Of a DNA stretch of 64,000 nucleotides, positions 8,377 through 18,787 are shown in pieces. This DNA comes from Hoeflea sp. 108 (GTDB lineage Bacteria > Pseudomonadota > Alphaproteobacteria > Rhizobiales > Rhizobiaceae). The translations under genes and the position numbers were made by a program. Location: NCBI RefSeq assembly GCF_000372965.1, contig NZ_KB890025.1:186001-250000 (forward strand), read 5' to 3'. The number at the start of each line of letters is the position of its first letter. The first letter of the stretch is position 1. Under the pieces are notes generated by a model. That model worked only from the letters and a program-made list of their open reading frames with translations, had not been told where the DNA came from and did no database searches.

Positions 8377-9630
8377 ATGCGTAAAGCAACCTTGTTTGCC
8401 GGTCTGATCGCCGGTTTCAGCACACTGGCCATGAACGCGGCCCAGGCCGTCGAGATCGAGTACTGGCAGTATGTCTTCGAGACCCGCGTCAAGGCGATGG
8501 ATCAGCTGATCGAGAATTTCGAGAAGGCCAATCCCGGTATCACCGTCAAGCAGACGACCTTCCCCTACGCCGATTACCAGACCCGCGTGATCGCGGCGAA
8601 GATGGGTGGCCAGGGCCCCGACGTCATGCAGCTGTTCTACGGCTGGCTCGACAAGTTTGTGGCCGGCGGCCTGCTGCAGCCGCTGCCGACCGATGCCTTC
8701 CCGCATGACAAGATCGAGAGCGAGTTCTTCCCGATCGTTTCGGCCATGAAGCGCGGCGAGGACTATTACGGCCTGCCGACCGCGGTGCGCTCGCTGGCCC
8801 TGTTCTACAACAAGAAGCTGTTCACCGAGGCTGGCCTCGACCCGGCCAACCCGCCGAAGACGCTGGACGAGTTCGTCGCGGCTGCCGAGAAGCTGACCAA
8901 GCGTGACGCCAGCGGCAACCTCGTGGTCGCCGGCTCGACCCTCGACATGGGCGGCCAGGATCATCAGTGGTGGCGTGAAGTGCTGGTCCGCCAGTTCGGC
9001 GGCGAGCCCTACACGGACGGCGACCGCAAGGTGGCTTACAACACCGAGGCCGGCGAAAAGGCACTGAAGTTCTACACCGACCTGCAGCTCGAGAAGAAGA
9101 TCGGCCAGGCCGGCTTCATGGATGAAGGCCAGGCGGCCTTCCGCGCCGGCATGGCAGGCATGACCATCGACGGCACCTTCCGTCTCGGCGCCTTCAAGTC
9201 GATCGAGGGCTTCGAGTGGGGTGTGACCGAGCTTCCGGCCAATGCCGAGGGCAAGCGTTCGAACTACGCCAGCTACTTCGCCAACGGCATCAGCTCGAAG
9301 ACCGAGGGCGAGAAGCTCGAGGCCTCCAAGAAGTTCCTGGCCTACATCTCCTCGCCTGAAGCCATGGACGTCTGGTTGAAGACCGTCGGCGAACTGCCGG
9401 CGCGCCGTTCGGCCGCGATGACCGACGCCAATCTGGCCGACCCGATCTACGGTCCGTTCCTGAAGGGTCTGGAATACGCCCACACCACGATGTTCGTGGA
9501 TGAGGCCGCCCAGCGCCAGAACACCATCGACATGACCAACCGCGTTCTGCTCGAAGGCCAGTCGGTGAAGGACTCGCTCGCCGCCGGCGCGACCGCCGAG
9601 CAGGCGATCATCGACGGCGCGGCCAAGTAA
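8377..9630 (+). CDS. Sugar ABC transporter substrate-binding protein (family 1)
   Basis: 417 residues starting at the ATG behind GGAGG; signal peptide of about 22 residues ending in AQA before VEIEYWQYVF. The fold features EYWQY, NPGITVKQ and DVMQLFYGWLDKF are typical of cluster-B/CUT1 carbohydrate-binding proteins. It delivers a sugar or sugar conjugate from the periplasm to the two permeases encoded immediately downstream. It is the first gene of a tight six-gene operon (8377-14908). The ligand is unknown; associated enzymes (a lyase of the argininosuccinate-lyase family and a PfkB kinase) suggest a sugar carrying an amino-acid moiety. Confidence 0.88.
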   Translation: MRKATLFAGLIAGFSTLAMNAAQAVEIEYWQYVFETRVKAMDQLIENFEKANPGITVKQTTFPYADYQTRVIAAKMGGQGPDVMQLFYGWLDKFVAGGLLQPLPTDAFPHDKIESEFFPIVSAMKRGEDYYGLPTAVRSLALFYNKKLFTEAGLDPANPPKTLDEFVAAAEKLTKRDASGNLVVAGSTLDMGGQDHQWWREVLVRQFGGEPYTDGDRKVAYNTEAGEKALKFYTDLQLEKKIGQAGFMDEGQAAFRAGMAGMTIDGTFRLGAFKSIEGFEWGVTELPANAEGKRSNYASYFANGISSKTEGEKLEASKKFLAYISSPEAMDVWLKTVGELPARRSAAMTDANLADPIYGPFLKGLEYAHTTMFVDEAAQRQNTIDMTNRVLLEGQSVKDSLAAGATAEQAIIDGAAK

Positions 9631-9643
9631 GGCCGGGGCACCA

Positions 9644-10588
9644 ATGACTGTGGCAGCGGATCGACAGGGGGCGGCGGTGAGCCGCCCCGGCGGAACCTTC
9701 TGGGACCGCCGTTCCATGCGGACGAAACGGCTGGTTTGGGTGTGGAGCTTCCTCGCCCTGCCGATCCTGTTCTATTCGGTCATCCGCTTCTATCCCACCA
9801 TCGAGGCCTTCTGGCTCTCGCTGACCAACTGGGACCTTCTCAAGCCGCCACAGTTCATCGGGCTGGCGAACTACCAGAAGCTGTTCGCCGACCCGCAATT
9901 CTGGAAGGTGTTCAAGAACACCTTCGCCTATCTGCTCATCGGTACGCCGATCAGCCTGCTGATATCGTTCGTCATCGCGTTCTATCTCGACCGCGTGCGG
10001 TTCATGCACGGGCTGATCCGCGGACTGTATTTCCTGCCGTATCTCACCACCGCGGCGGCCATGGCCTGGGTGTGGCGCTGGTTCTACCAGCCGGCCCCCA
10101 TCGGCGTGATCAACAATGCGCTTGGTGTCATCGGCATCCCGCAGCAGCAGTTCATCCGCTCGGTCGACCAGGCGCTGCCGTCGATCATGGTCACCGCCAT
10201 CTGGGCCGGTCTCGGCTTTCAGATCATCATCTTCATGGCCGGCCTACGCGCCATCCCCAACACCTTCTATGAGGCCGCCCGCATCGACGGTCTCGGCGAA
10301 TGGGCGATCCTGCGCAAGATCACGCTGCCGCTGCTCAAGCCCACCACCGTCTTCCTGGTCGTGTTCTCGTCGATCGGGTTCCTGCGCATTTTCGACCAGG
10401 TCTACAACATGACCACCAACGATCCGGGCGGGCCGCTCGGCTCGACCAAGCCGCTGGTGCTGATGATCTACCAGACCGCGTTTTCGTCCTATGCGATGGG
10501 CTATGCGGCGGCGCAGACGGTCGTGCTGTTCTCCATCCTGCTCTGCGTATCGCTGCTGCAGCTCTGGATCCTGAGGGAAAAGAAATGA
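9644..10588 (+). CDS. Sugar ABC transporter permease (MalF/UgpA type)
   Basis: 314-residue inner-membrane permease with six predicted helices and the EAA loop EAARIDGLGEWAILRKITLPLLKP that contacts the ATPase. It starts 13 nt after the binding-protein gene. Its stop overlaps the next start in an ATGA junction (10585-10588), indicating translational coupling. Forms the transmembrane heterodimer with the next gene product. Confidence 0.9.
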   Translation: MTVAADRQGAAVSRPGGTFWDRRSMRTKRLVWVWSFLALPILFYSVIRFYPTIEAFWLSLTNWDLLKPPQFIGLANYQKLFADPQFWKVFKNTFAYLLIGTPISLLISFVIAFYLDRVRFMHGLIRGLYFLPYLTTAAAMAWVWRWFYQPAPIGVINNALGVIGIPQQQFIRSVDQALPSIMVTAIWAGLGFQIIIFMAGLRAIPNTFYEAARIDGLGEWAILRKITLPLLKPTTVFLVVFSSIGFLRIFDQVYNMTTNDPGGPLGSTKPLVLMIYQTAFSSYAMGYAAAQTVVLFSILLCVSLLQLWILREKK

Positions 10589-11436
10589 GTGCCGTTACCG
10601 AAACCCCGGCGCTCTCCCACGCCAGTCTCCGCCCCGGCCGTATTGTCGTCTGGACGCTTTTGTTCATCGGCGGCCTGATCATGGTCACGCCGTTGGCCTT
10701 CATGTTCTCGACGTCGCTGAAGACGGCCGGACAGGTTTATGACCTCAGGCTGATCCCTTCGGCGCCGACGCTGCAGAACTACATCACCATTCTCGCCGAC
10801 GGGCGCTTCATGCGCTGGTTCATGAACTCGATGATCGTGGCAGTGGCCGTCACCGTCTCCAACGTGTTCTTCGACAGCCTCGTCGGCTACACGCTCGCCA
10901 AGTTCGAGTTCCGCGGCCGCTACTTCATCTTCCTCGCCATCCTGTCGACACTGATGATTCCGACCGAGATGCTCGTCATCCCATGGTACCTGATGTCGGC
11001 CAATCTCGGCTGGCTGGACAGTTACTGGGGCATCATGTTCCCGGGCATGATGACGGCCTTCGGCACTTTCCTGATGAAGCAGTTCTTCGAAGGCGTGCCC
11101 AACGACTTCCTCGAGGCGGCGCGCGTCGACGGCCTCAACGAGTTCCAGATCTGGTGGAAGGTGGCGATGCCGCTGGTGACACCGGCACTGTCGGCGCTCG
11201 CAATCTTCACTTTCCTCGGCAACTGGACGGCTTTCTTCTGGCCGCTGATCGTCACCACCAGCCGCGATCTCTACACGCTGCCGGTCGGTCTCTCGAGCTT
11301 CGCCGTCGAACAGTCCATCCAGTGGGAGATGATCATGACGGGTGCGGCGATCGCCACCCTGCCGACGCTGATCGTCTTCCTCGTGCTCCAGCGCTACATC
11401 GTCCGCGGCGTCATGCTCGCCGGGCTCAAGGGATAA
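10585..11436 (+). CDS. Sugar ABC transporter permease (MalG/UgpE type)
   Basis: 283 residues from the ATG in the ATGA overlap at 10585; the open frame extends further upstream but only as an overlap with the preceding gene. Six helices and the EAA loop EAARVDGLNEFQIWWKVAMP are present. It pairs with the preceding permease. The next coding region begins 3 nt after its stop. Confidence 0.9.
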   Translation: MSAVTETPALSHASLRPGRIVVWTLLFIGGLIMVTPLAFMFSTSLKTAGQVYDLRLIPSAPTLQNYITILADGRFMRWFMNSMIVAVAVTVSNVFFDSLVGYTLAKFEFRGRYFIFLAILSTLMIPTEMLVIPWYLMSANLGWLDSYWGIMFPGMMTAFGTFLMKQFFEGVPNDFLEAARVDGLNEFQIWWKVAMPLVTPALSALAIFTFLGNWTAFFWPLIVTTSRDLYTLPVGLSSFAVEQSIQWEMIMTGAAIATLPTLIVFLVLQRYIVRGVMLAGLKG

Positions 11437-11439
11437 AAA

Positions 11440-12953
11440 ATGCCTGAACTGAACCCGAGGCTCTCCGACAAGAGCGTCTTTCCCGATCCCGTCTACAAGG
11501 AGACGGTGCTTCGGCCGCTATTCGACGGCGCCAAGACCCACCATGTCGACGGCTTCCGCGCCATCGACCGCGCTCATCTGGTGATGCTGACCGAAACCGG
11601 CATCCTCGACAAGAAGCAGGCTTCGGCGATTGCCGGCGCCTTGGAGGCGATCGACCGCGAGGTCGATCCGTCGAAGCTCGAATACACCGGTGAGGTCGAA
11701 GACTTCTTCTTCCTGATCGAGAAGGAACTGAAGGCGCGTCTCGGACCCGACGTTGCCGGCCGCCTGCACACGTCGCGTTCGCGTAACGACATCGACCACA
11801 CGCTCTTCAAGCTCGGCCTCAAGCAGCGCATCGACGCGCTGATGGTCAAAGCACGGGCATTGCTGTCGGCGATGATCGACACCGCCGAGCGCGAGAAGGC
11901 CACGCTGGTCGTTGCCTACACCCACGGCCAGCCGGCGCAGCCCTCGACCTTCGGCCACTATCTGTCGGCTGCCATCGAGGTTTTGATCCGCGATATCGAG
12001 CGTTTCGAGGAAGCGCGGAAAATCGTCGACCTATCGCCGATGGGCGCCGCCGCCATCACCACCTCGGGCTTCCCGATCGACCGCCAGCGCGTCGCCGCGC
12101 TGCTTGGCTTTGCAGCGCCGCTGCGCAACTCCTACAGCTGCATTGCCGCGTCCGACTACATCACCTCGACCTACTCGGCGATCGAGCTGATGTTCTTGCA
12201 TCTCGGCCGCCTGATCCAGGACTTCCAGTTCTGGACCGCCTTCGAGGTCGGACAGATCTACGTGCCAAACGCCTTCGTGCAGATCTCCTCGATCATGCCG
12301 CAGAAGCGTAACCCGGTTCCGATCGAGCACATGCGCCTGTTGGCCAGCCAGACCATGGGCCGGGCGCGCACGGTGCTCGGCGTCATCCACAACACGCCGT
12401 TCACCGACATGAACGACAGCGAGGGTGAAACCCAGTCGATGGGCTACGAGGCGTTCGTTGCCGCCGGCCGGGTGCTGGACCTGCTCGCTGCCTTCGTCGG
12501 TGCGATTAAGATCGATCCGGAGCGGGTGGCAGACAACATCCGCCGCTCCTGCATCACCATCACCGAACTTGCCGACTCGCTCGTCCGCATCGAGGGGCTG
12601 TCCTTCCGCGAGGCGCACGAGATCGCCGCTACCGTCGCCAAGGCGGTGGTGGCTGCCGGCGGCGGGCTCGCCAAGGATGGCTATGGGCCGTTCCTCGACG
12701 CCTTCAGGTATTCGACCGGGCGCGAGCCGTCCTTCGGTCGCGACAAGTTCGAAGAGATCGTGTCGCCGGATCATTTCGTTGCCGTACGCGACCGCTTCGG
12801 CGGCCCGGCTCCCGAGCCGATGGCAGAGGCGTTGAGCGTCTACAGGAACAAGGCAGCAGCTTTCGAAGCCGCTGCACAAGAGCATGCCGGGCACGAGGCG
12901 AAAGCCGCGAAGGAACTCGGCGAGAAATTCAAGGCGTTGGTGGAGGCGCTCTG

Positions 12954-12954
<1 letters not shown>
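11440..12954 (+). CDS. Argininosuccinate-lyase-family C-N lyase embedded in a sugar ABC operon
   Basis: 504 residues of the aspartase/fumarase superfamily, closest by motif to argininosuccinate lyase. Family enzymes eliminate fumarate from N-substituted aspartates. Visible active-site elements are HTSRSRND (about 109-116), the general-acid TH in YTHGQPAQP (about 160) and the mobile catalytic loop SSIMPQKRNP (about 284-293). After SRSRND the residues are IDHTLFK; true ArgH proteins normally have QVATD there, where the arginine side of the substrate lies. That and its place between permease and ATPase genes argue against arginine biosynthesis. Ethylenediamine-disuccinate (EDDS) lyase is a known relative with a non-arginine substrate. 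The stop overlaps the next start (TGATG). Confidence 0.75.
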
Positions 12955-13993
<1,039 letters not shown>

Positions 13994-13997
<4 letters not shown>

Positions 13998-14908
13998 CTT
14001 CGGGAAATGCCAAGCGTCCGGCGGTGCTCAGCATCGGCCGGATCTATTGTGACCTCATCTTCACCGGCCTGGGCTCGTTGCCCGGGCTGGGCAGGGAGGT
14101 CTTTGCCCAGGACATGAAGATGGCTGCCGGCGGCGGTGCCTTCATCGCAGCTGCCCATATGGCGCATGCCGGGCGCGAGGTGGCGCTTGTCGCACGCCTC
14201 GGCACCGACGCCTTGTCGGCTGGCATCGAGCCCGAACTCAGGGCCAGCGGTGCCGACCTGCAGTTCCTCGAGAAGTCGCCGGGTGCAGGCCCGCAGGTGA
14301 CCGTCGCCTCGGTCATCGGCAACGATCGCGCCTTCCTGTCGCGCCGTGCCGGCTCCGCATTGCCCGACACGCTCGACGCAGCACTCGCCTGGACGGCGGC
14401 AGGTCATCTCCACATCGCCGAATACGCCACGCTGCACGAGATTCCCGATCTAGTGTCGCGCGCCAAGGCGAGGGGTCTCACGGTTTCGCTCGACCCGAGC
14501 TGGGACGAGACGCTGATCTACGAGGCCGACCTGCTCGACCGCTGCGCCGGCGTCGACATCTTCTTGCCCAACATGGAAGAGGCGACGGCCATCACCCGCG
14601 AGAACGACCCCGTCGCTGCTGTCGAGATGCTGGCCGAGGCCTTCCCGGTTGTTGCGCTCAAGGCGGGCGGCGACGGCGCCTGGCTCAAATCCAAGGGGCA
14701 GGTGCTGCATCGCCTTGCGGAAGCAGTGCCCGTCATTGACACGACAGGTGCAGGCGATGCCTTCAACGCTGGCTTCATCGATGCCTGGCTGTCGGGTGAG
14801 AACGAGGAAACCTGCCTCGCGGCTGGCATCCACTATGGTAGCCTGGCCGTGCAGGCCGCAGGCGGCTCGGCAATCCTGCGCCGGCCCGAGCATCGCATCG
14901 CAAGCTGA
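13994..14908 (+). CDS. PfkB-family carbohydrate kinase
   Basis: 304-residue ribokinase-like sugar kinase. The anion-hole/catalytic-base motif DTTGAGDAFNAGF lies at about 249-261; a glycine-rich substrate segment AAGGGAFIAAAHMA is near residue 45. It is the last gene of the ABC operon, joined by an ATGA overlap, so it probably phosphorylates the imported sugar or the sugar freed by the lyase. The gene set resembles the Bacillus frl (fructosamine) layout, where a PfkB kinase (FrlD) works with a similar importer, but the substrate here is not shown. Confidence 0.88.
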
Positions 14909-14961
14909 GGCTCCGACTTCAGCGCCTGCAACGACCTGTGATTCGGGGCTGTCGAGTCTTT

Positions 14962-14996
14962 CTTCGCCCGCCAAAAGCCTTCTGGCGGGCGCGAAG
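14962..14996 (+). terminator. Hairpin after the sugar operon
   Basis: CGCCCGCCA (14965-14973) pairs with TGGCGGGCG (14983-14991) over a 9-nt loop, with imperfect flanking pairs. It lies about 55 nt after the kinase stop. There is no clear T-run, so termination may be weak or Rho-assisted. Confidence 0.4.
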
Positions 14997-15308
14997 GGCG
15001 CATGTTTCCCGAGATAGCGGGTCGGCGGCCGCGATTTATTTGCATGCAAAGTATTTTTGCCGCTGCCGTCGCTAATCTCCGCGACGATTTCAGCATTACT
15101 TCAACCTGCTAATAAGCGCGCAGGTTGTGCATCTCAGGGTTGAAAATATCCTTTCCTTCGCCCGAAAACAACACGCGTCAGCCTGTGTTGCATAATAATT
15201 ACAATCACTTGTGAAATGCCCATTTTGAACCGTGGTGGCGTTGGCGGCGGCACTTGGTTCTGATTCTATTTTGTGAGGGGGACGCGGATACCACTTTCAG
15301 GAGCGGTC
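14997..15308. other. AT-rich intergenic region upstream of the outer-membrane protein gene
   Basis: About 310 nt without a supportable gene and more AT-rich than its surroundings. It contains a perfect 8-bp inverted repeat, CAACCTGC (15102-15109) / GCAGGTTG (15120-15127), with a 10-nt spacer. This is a possible operator or leader hairpin for the beta-barrel gene at 15309. I cannot place the promoter with confidence. Confidence 0.4.
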
Positions 15309-15956
15309 ATGATCAGAAACATTGTCCTCGCAAGTGCCGTGCTTTTCACACTCGATACATCTGCCAAGGCTGCCGATGCGGTCACCGTGGCTGCTCCCGC
15401 AAACGACTATTGGAGCGGCCTCTATGCGGGCGTTCATGCCGGCTATGGCTGGGGGCGGGCGCGAGACGTCGATGCGTCAGGCCCCGACTCCTACCGGAAC
15501 ATCGACGGCTGGCTCGGTGGCGTTCAGATCGGCGCCAACGCGCGGATGAACAGCTTGGTGTTCGGTGTCGAAGGAGACATCGCCGCCACCGGCATTGGCT
15601 TCTCGCAGGCCGGTGACGGCTTTAGCCTCAAGGGCAACGTCGACTGGCTGTCCACCATACGGGGACGCGTCGGCTTCACGCCGACCGATCGTATGCTGGT
15701 TTACGGGACCGGAGGCGTCGCCTTCGCGGGGTTCGATCTGGACCTCAACGGCGGCGGGCAATCCTTCGGCGGCAATGGCTTCCACACCGGCTGGGCGGTT
15801 GGCGCCGGCGTCGAAGCAATGGTGACCGACAAGATCTCGTTGAAGGCCGAATACCTCTACAGTGACTTCGGCAGCGACAGCTACAAGCTGCCTGATCCGG
15901 CCAACATTGCGCTCCGCGTCCACACTGTCAGGGTCGGCGCCAATTTTCACTTCTAG
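15309..15956 (+). CDS. Outer-membrane beta-barrel protein (Omp25/Omp31-like)
   Basis: 215 residues from ATG 15309, with a signal peptide of about 21 residues ending in AKA. The mature chain has YWSGLYAGVHAGYGWG near its N-terminus, repeated amphipathic glycine-rich strands, and a C-terminus RVHTVRVGANFHF ending in phenylalanine, as expected for outer-membrane barrels of Hyphomicrobiales (Omp25/31, RopB). It stands alone between two converging units and probably has its own promoter. Structural or porin role; specific function unknown. Confidence 0.85.
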   Translation: MIRNIVLASAVLFTLDTSAKAADAVTVAAPANDYWSGLYAGVHAGYGWGRARDVDASGPDSYRNIDGWLGGVQIGANARMNSLVFGVEGDIAATGIGFSQAGDGFSLKGNVDWLSTIRGRVGFTPTDRMLVYGTGGVAFAGFDLDLNGGGQSFGGNGFHTGWAVGAGVEAMVTDKISLKAEYLYSDFGSDSYKLPDPANIALRVHTVRVGANFHF

Positions 15957-16003
15957 CGCAGAAGACGCGCGCTCGGCACGGCCGGGCGCGCCTCCATTCC
16001 CTG

Positions 16004-17971
16004 CTACGCGTACGTGTCTGCGACAAACATCGGACCGCCCTTGTGAGCGGGGAAGCCATAGCCATTGATCATCACGAGATCGATGTCGCTCGATCGTGCC
16101 GCGATGCCCTCCTCGAGCAGGGACTTGCCCTCGTCGGCCATGGCGCGCAGCAGGCGCTCCACGATCTCGCCTGATGTGAAGGTCCGCGGGACAATGCCCT
16201 TTGCGGTCCGTGCCGCCTCGATCAGGACAGAGACCGCGGGATCGACGGCCTTTTCGCCCGACGAATAGTCATACCAGCCTTTGCCTGTCTTGCGGCCGAA
16301 GCGGCCGGCCTCACACAAGCGATCGGCGATTTCGACATAACGAGCATTGGGATCGCGTGTCGCCGCCTGCCTCTTGCGCCGGGCCCAGGCGATCTCCAGG
16401 CCGGCCATGTCGTAGACGTTGAAGATGCCCATCGGGAAGCCATAGGTTTCGAGCGCGGCATCGACCTGATCAGGTGCCGCGCCGTCCTCGATCATGAACT
16501 CCGCCTCGCGGCGATAGGCCGAGAAGATACGATTGCCGATGAAGCCTTCGGTCACGCCGGAGACGATGGGCAGCTTGCCCAGCTTCTTGGCAAAGGCCAG
16601 CGCGGAAGCGAGCACGTCGGGCGCGGTCGCCCTGCAGTCGACGACCTCGACGAGGCGCATGACATTGGCCGGCGAGAAGAAGTGCAGGCCGACCACGCGT
16701 TCGGCGTGGGCGGTCGCCGAGGCGATCTCGTCCGGGTTCAGATAGCTGGTGTTGGTGGCGAGGATCGCACCGGGCCTGACGATGCCGTCGAGCCGCTGAA
16801 AGAGTTCCGTCTTGACCGTGAGATCGTCGAACACCGCTTCGACGACGAGGTCGGCGGCGGCCAGTCTGCCGGCGTCGGCTGCGACTTGGAGCCGATCAAG
16901 GCAGGCGGTGCGCGCGAGGTCGCTGAGACGGCCCGACTGGACGGCCTTGTCGAGAATGCCTGATATGCGTTCGCGCCCCTTTGCTGCGGCGTCTTCACTC
17001 TGCTCGATGCCGACGACGCGATAACCGGCGGTCAAGGCCGCAACCGCGATGCCGGCGCCCATCAGGCCGGTACCGACGATGCCAACCGTCTCGACCATGC
17101 GCGGTGCGATGCCCTCGAGCTTGCTGACCTTGCCGGCCTGCCGCTCGGCGAAAAAAACGTGGCGAAGGGCTGCCGCCTCCAGGGAATCGCGCAGGCGCAG
17201 GAAGGTGGCGCGCTCGTCGGCGAGACCGTCTTCAAGGCTCGTTTCGGATGCAGCTCTGACCAGCCTTACGGCTTCCGCCGGAGCTGCCTGCCCGCGGGCT
17301 TTGGCGAGCACTTTTTTCGCTGCGGCGTCGACCGCCGAGGCATCCGGTGTGGCGATCTGGATGCCGCCGGTGCGCCGCAGCGGACCCGAGGCCATGCCGC
17401 GCGCCAGCGCAATCGCCGTGGACATCTGGTCGGTGGCGATACCGTCGACGAGGCCGAGCCTGAGCGCCTCTTCAGGCTTCACGGTGCGGCCGCTGCCGAT
17501 AAGATCGATGGCAGCTATGGTGCCGGTCAGGCGCGGCAGGCGCTGCGTGCCCCCCGCACCCGGCACGATGCCGAGCTTGACCTCAGGCATGCCGATGGAT
17601 GCCGCCTCGGCGGCGATGCGGCCATGGCAGGCGAGCGCGATCTCGCAGCCGCCGCCGAGGGCTGCCCCGTTGATGGCCGCAACTACCGGCTTGCGGCAGT
17701 TCTCGATGCGGGACATGACCTCGGGGAGCGTCGGCTCGACTGGCGGCATGCCGAACTCCTTGATGTCGGCGCCGCCGACAAAGGTGCGACCGGCGCCGGT
17801 GACGACGACGCCGATCACGGTGCCCACCGCGACCGCATGGTCGACGGCCTTGACCAGCCCCTGCCGGACATGCGCCGATGTGGCGTTGACCGGAGCATTG
17901 TCGATCGTGATGACCAGCACGCCGTCGCGGATGCTGCCCGAAACGCTCTCCGAAAACCGCGTTGCGCTCAT
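16004..17971 (-). CDS. Bifunctional enoyl-CoA hydratase / 3-hydroxyacyl-CoA dehydrogenase (FadJ-like)
   Basis: 655 residues from ATG 17971. The N-terminal crotonase domain (about 1-200) has oxyanion-hole segment NGAALGGGCEIALA and GMPEVKLGIVPGAGG with the catalytic Glu. The NAD-binding 3-hydroxyacyl-CoA dehydrogenase domain begins near residue 280 (VGIVGTGLMGAGIA) and continues with LHFFSPANVMRLVEVV. It hydrates an enoyl-CoA and oxidises the resulting hydroxyacyl-CoA. It is the last gene of a seven-gene minus-strand operon headed by the fused flavoenzyme and starts 2 nt after the RidA-like stop. It probably acts on the ring-opened CoA intermediate; general fatty acid beta-oxidation is the alternative. 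Confidence 0.88.
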   Translation of the reverse strand: MSATRFSESVSGSIRDGVLVITIDNAPVNATSAHVRQGLVKAVDHAVAVGTVIGVVVTGAGRTFVGGADIKEFGMPPVEPTLPEVMSRIENCRKPVVAAINGAALGGGCEIALACHGRIAAEAASIGMPEVKLGIVPGAGGTQRLPRLTGTIAAIDLIGSGRTVKPEEALRLGLVDGIATDQMSTAIALARGMASGPLRRTGGIQIATPDASAVDAAAKKVLAKARGQAAPAEAVRLVRAASETSLEDGLADERATFLRLRDSLEAAALRHVFFAERQAGKVSKLEGIAPRMVETVGIVGTGLMGAGIAVAALTAGYRVVGIEQSEDAAAKGRERISGILDKAVQSGRLSDLARTACLDRLQVAADAGRLAAADLVVEAVFDDLTVKTELFQRLDGIVRPGAILATNTSYLNPDEIASATAHAERVVGLHFFSPANVMRLVEVVDCRATAPDVLASALAFAKKLGKLPIVSGVTEGFIGNRIFSAYRREAEFMIEDGAAPDQVDAALETYGFPMGIFNVYDMAGLEIAWARRKRQAATRDPNARYVEIADRLCEAGRFGRKTGKGWYDYSSGEKAVDPAVSVLIEAARTAKGIVPRTFTSGEIVERLLRAMADEGKSLLEEGIAARSSDIDLVMINGYGFPAHKGGPMFVADTYA

Positions 17972-17973
17972 GG

Positions 17974-18369
17974 CTATGCCGGGATGACCGCGGTGGCCTG
18001 GATTTCGATCTTGGCGCGGTCCTCGACCAGCGCCACCACCTGCATGGCGGCCATGGCCGGGAAGTGGCGGCCGATTACGTCGCGATAGGCCTGGCCGAGA
18101 CCGCGCAGGTTTTCGGTGTATTCCTTCTTGTCGGTGAAGTACCAGGTCATGGTCGTAATGTGGTGCGGCTCGGCGCCGCCGGCCTTCAGCACGGCGACGA
18201 CGTTTTCCAGCGTCTGGCGCACCTGACCGACGAAGTCGTCGGTCTCGAACTGGCACTGCGCGTTCCAGCCGATCTGGCCGCCGACAAAGATGGTGCGGCC
18301 GGTTGCCGCCACGCCGTTGGCATAGCCGACAGGCTTGGCCCAGCCCTCGGGTTGCAGGATCTCATGCAT
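17974..18369 (-). CDS. RidA/YjgF/UK114-family protein lacking the usual carboxylate-binding arginine
   Basis: 131 residues from ATG 18369, the usual size for this trimeric family. RidA deaminates reactive enamines/imines. In archetypal RidA the C-terminal PARS...EVA segment supplies an arginine (Arg105 in E. coli numbering) that binds the substrate carboxylate; here it reads PAMAAMQVVAL, so the arginine is replaced by methionine, while the later EIQATAV strand is kept. This places it outside classical RidA deaminases. It overlaps the thioesterase gene by 8 nt and sits inside a CoA-thioester operon, where the substrate would lack a free carboxylate. A role in releasing ammonia from the aminocyclohexene-CoA intermediate is inference. 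Confidence 0.85.
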   Translation of the reverse strand: MHEILQPEGWAKPVGYANGVAATGRTIFVGGQIGWNAQCQFETDDFVGQVRQTLENVVAVLKAGGAEPHHITTMTWYFTDKKEYTENLRGLGQAYRDVIGRHFPAMAAMQVVALVEDRAKIEIQATAVIPA

Positions 18370-18778
18370 CTGACGTCTCCAGGCGGCTTTCGAGCGCGGC
18401 GCGGAGGTCGTCCGGCCAGGCAAGCGATTTGTGGGTGTCGAGCGAGGTCGCGACCACGCTGTGGCGAGCGCTCCAGAGCAGGGTGCCAGCGGCCGAAACC
18501 TTGTGTTCGAGGTCGAGCGACGAGCGGCCGATGCGACGGACGAACAGCTCGAAATCGAGTATGTCGCCGTGGTAGCCCGGATGGACGAAGGTGAGGTCCA
18601 GCCGCACCGTCGGCGTGCCGATGCGGCGCTCGTCGACGAGCTGTTTCCAGGGCGCGCCGGCATCACCGAAGAATTCCTCCAGAACACCGACGAGAATGTT
18701 CAGATAGGACGGGAAATAGGCGATCCCGGAGGGATCGCAGTCGCCGAAACGCAGCGGCCTGGAGGTGCGGAAGGGCAC
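18362..18778 (-). CDS. 4-hydroxybenzoyl-CoA thioesterase-type hotdog thioesterase
   Basis: 138-residue single hotdog-fold protein. LRFGDCDPSGIAYFPSYLN near the N-terminus contains the conserved aspartate of the 4HBT family's DxDxxG-type active site. It would hydrolyse an acyl- or aryl-CoA, either as a pathway step or to recover CoA from dead-end thioesters. It lies 9 nt downstream of the acyl-CoA dehydrogenase and overlaps the RidA-like gene, so it is firmly part of the operon. Confidence 0.85.
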   Translation of the reverse strand: MPFRTSRPLRFGDCDPSGIAYFPSYLNILVGVLEEFFGDAGAPWKQLVDERRIGTPTVRLDLTFVHPGYHGDILDFELFVRRIGRSSLDLEHKVSAAGTLLWSARHSVVATSLDTHKSLAWPDDLRAALESRLETSDA

Positions 18779-18787
18779 GGGGCGCTC

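Noticed and set aside
8222..8407. Possible 61-residue leader ORF before the sugar-binding-protein gene
   Set aside because: It overlaps the real start at 8377 in another frame, has no good ribosome-binding site and no recognisable sequence; an attenuator role cannot be supported.
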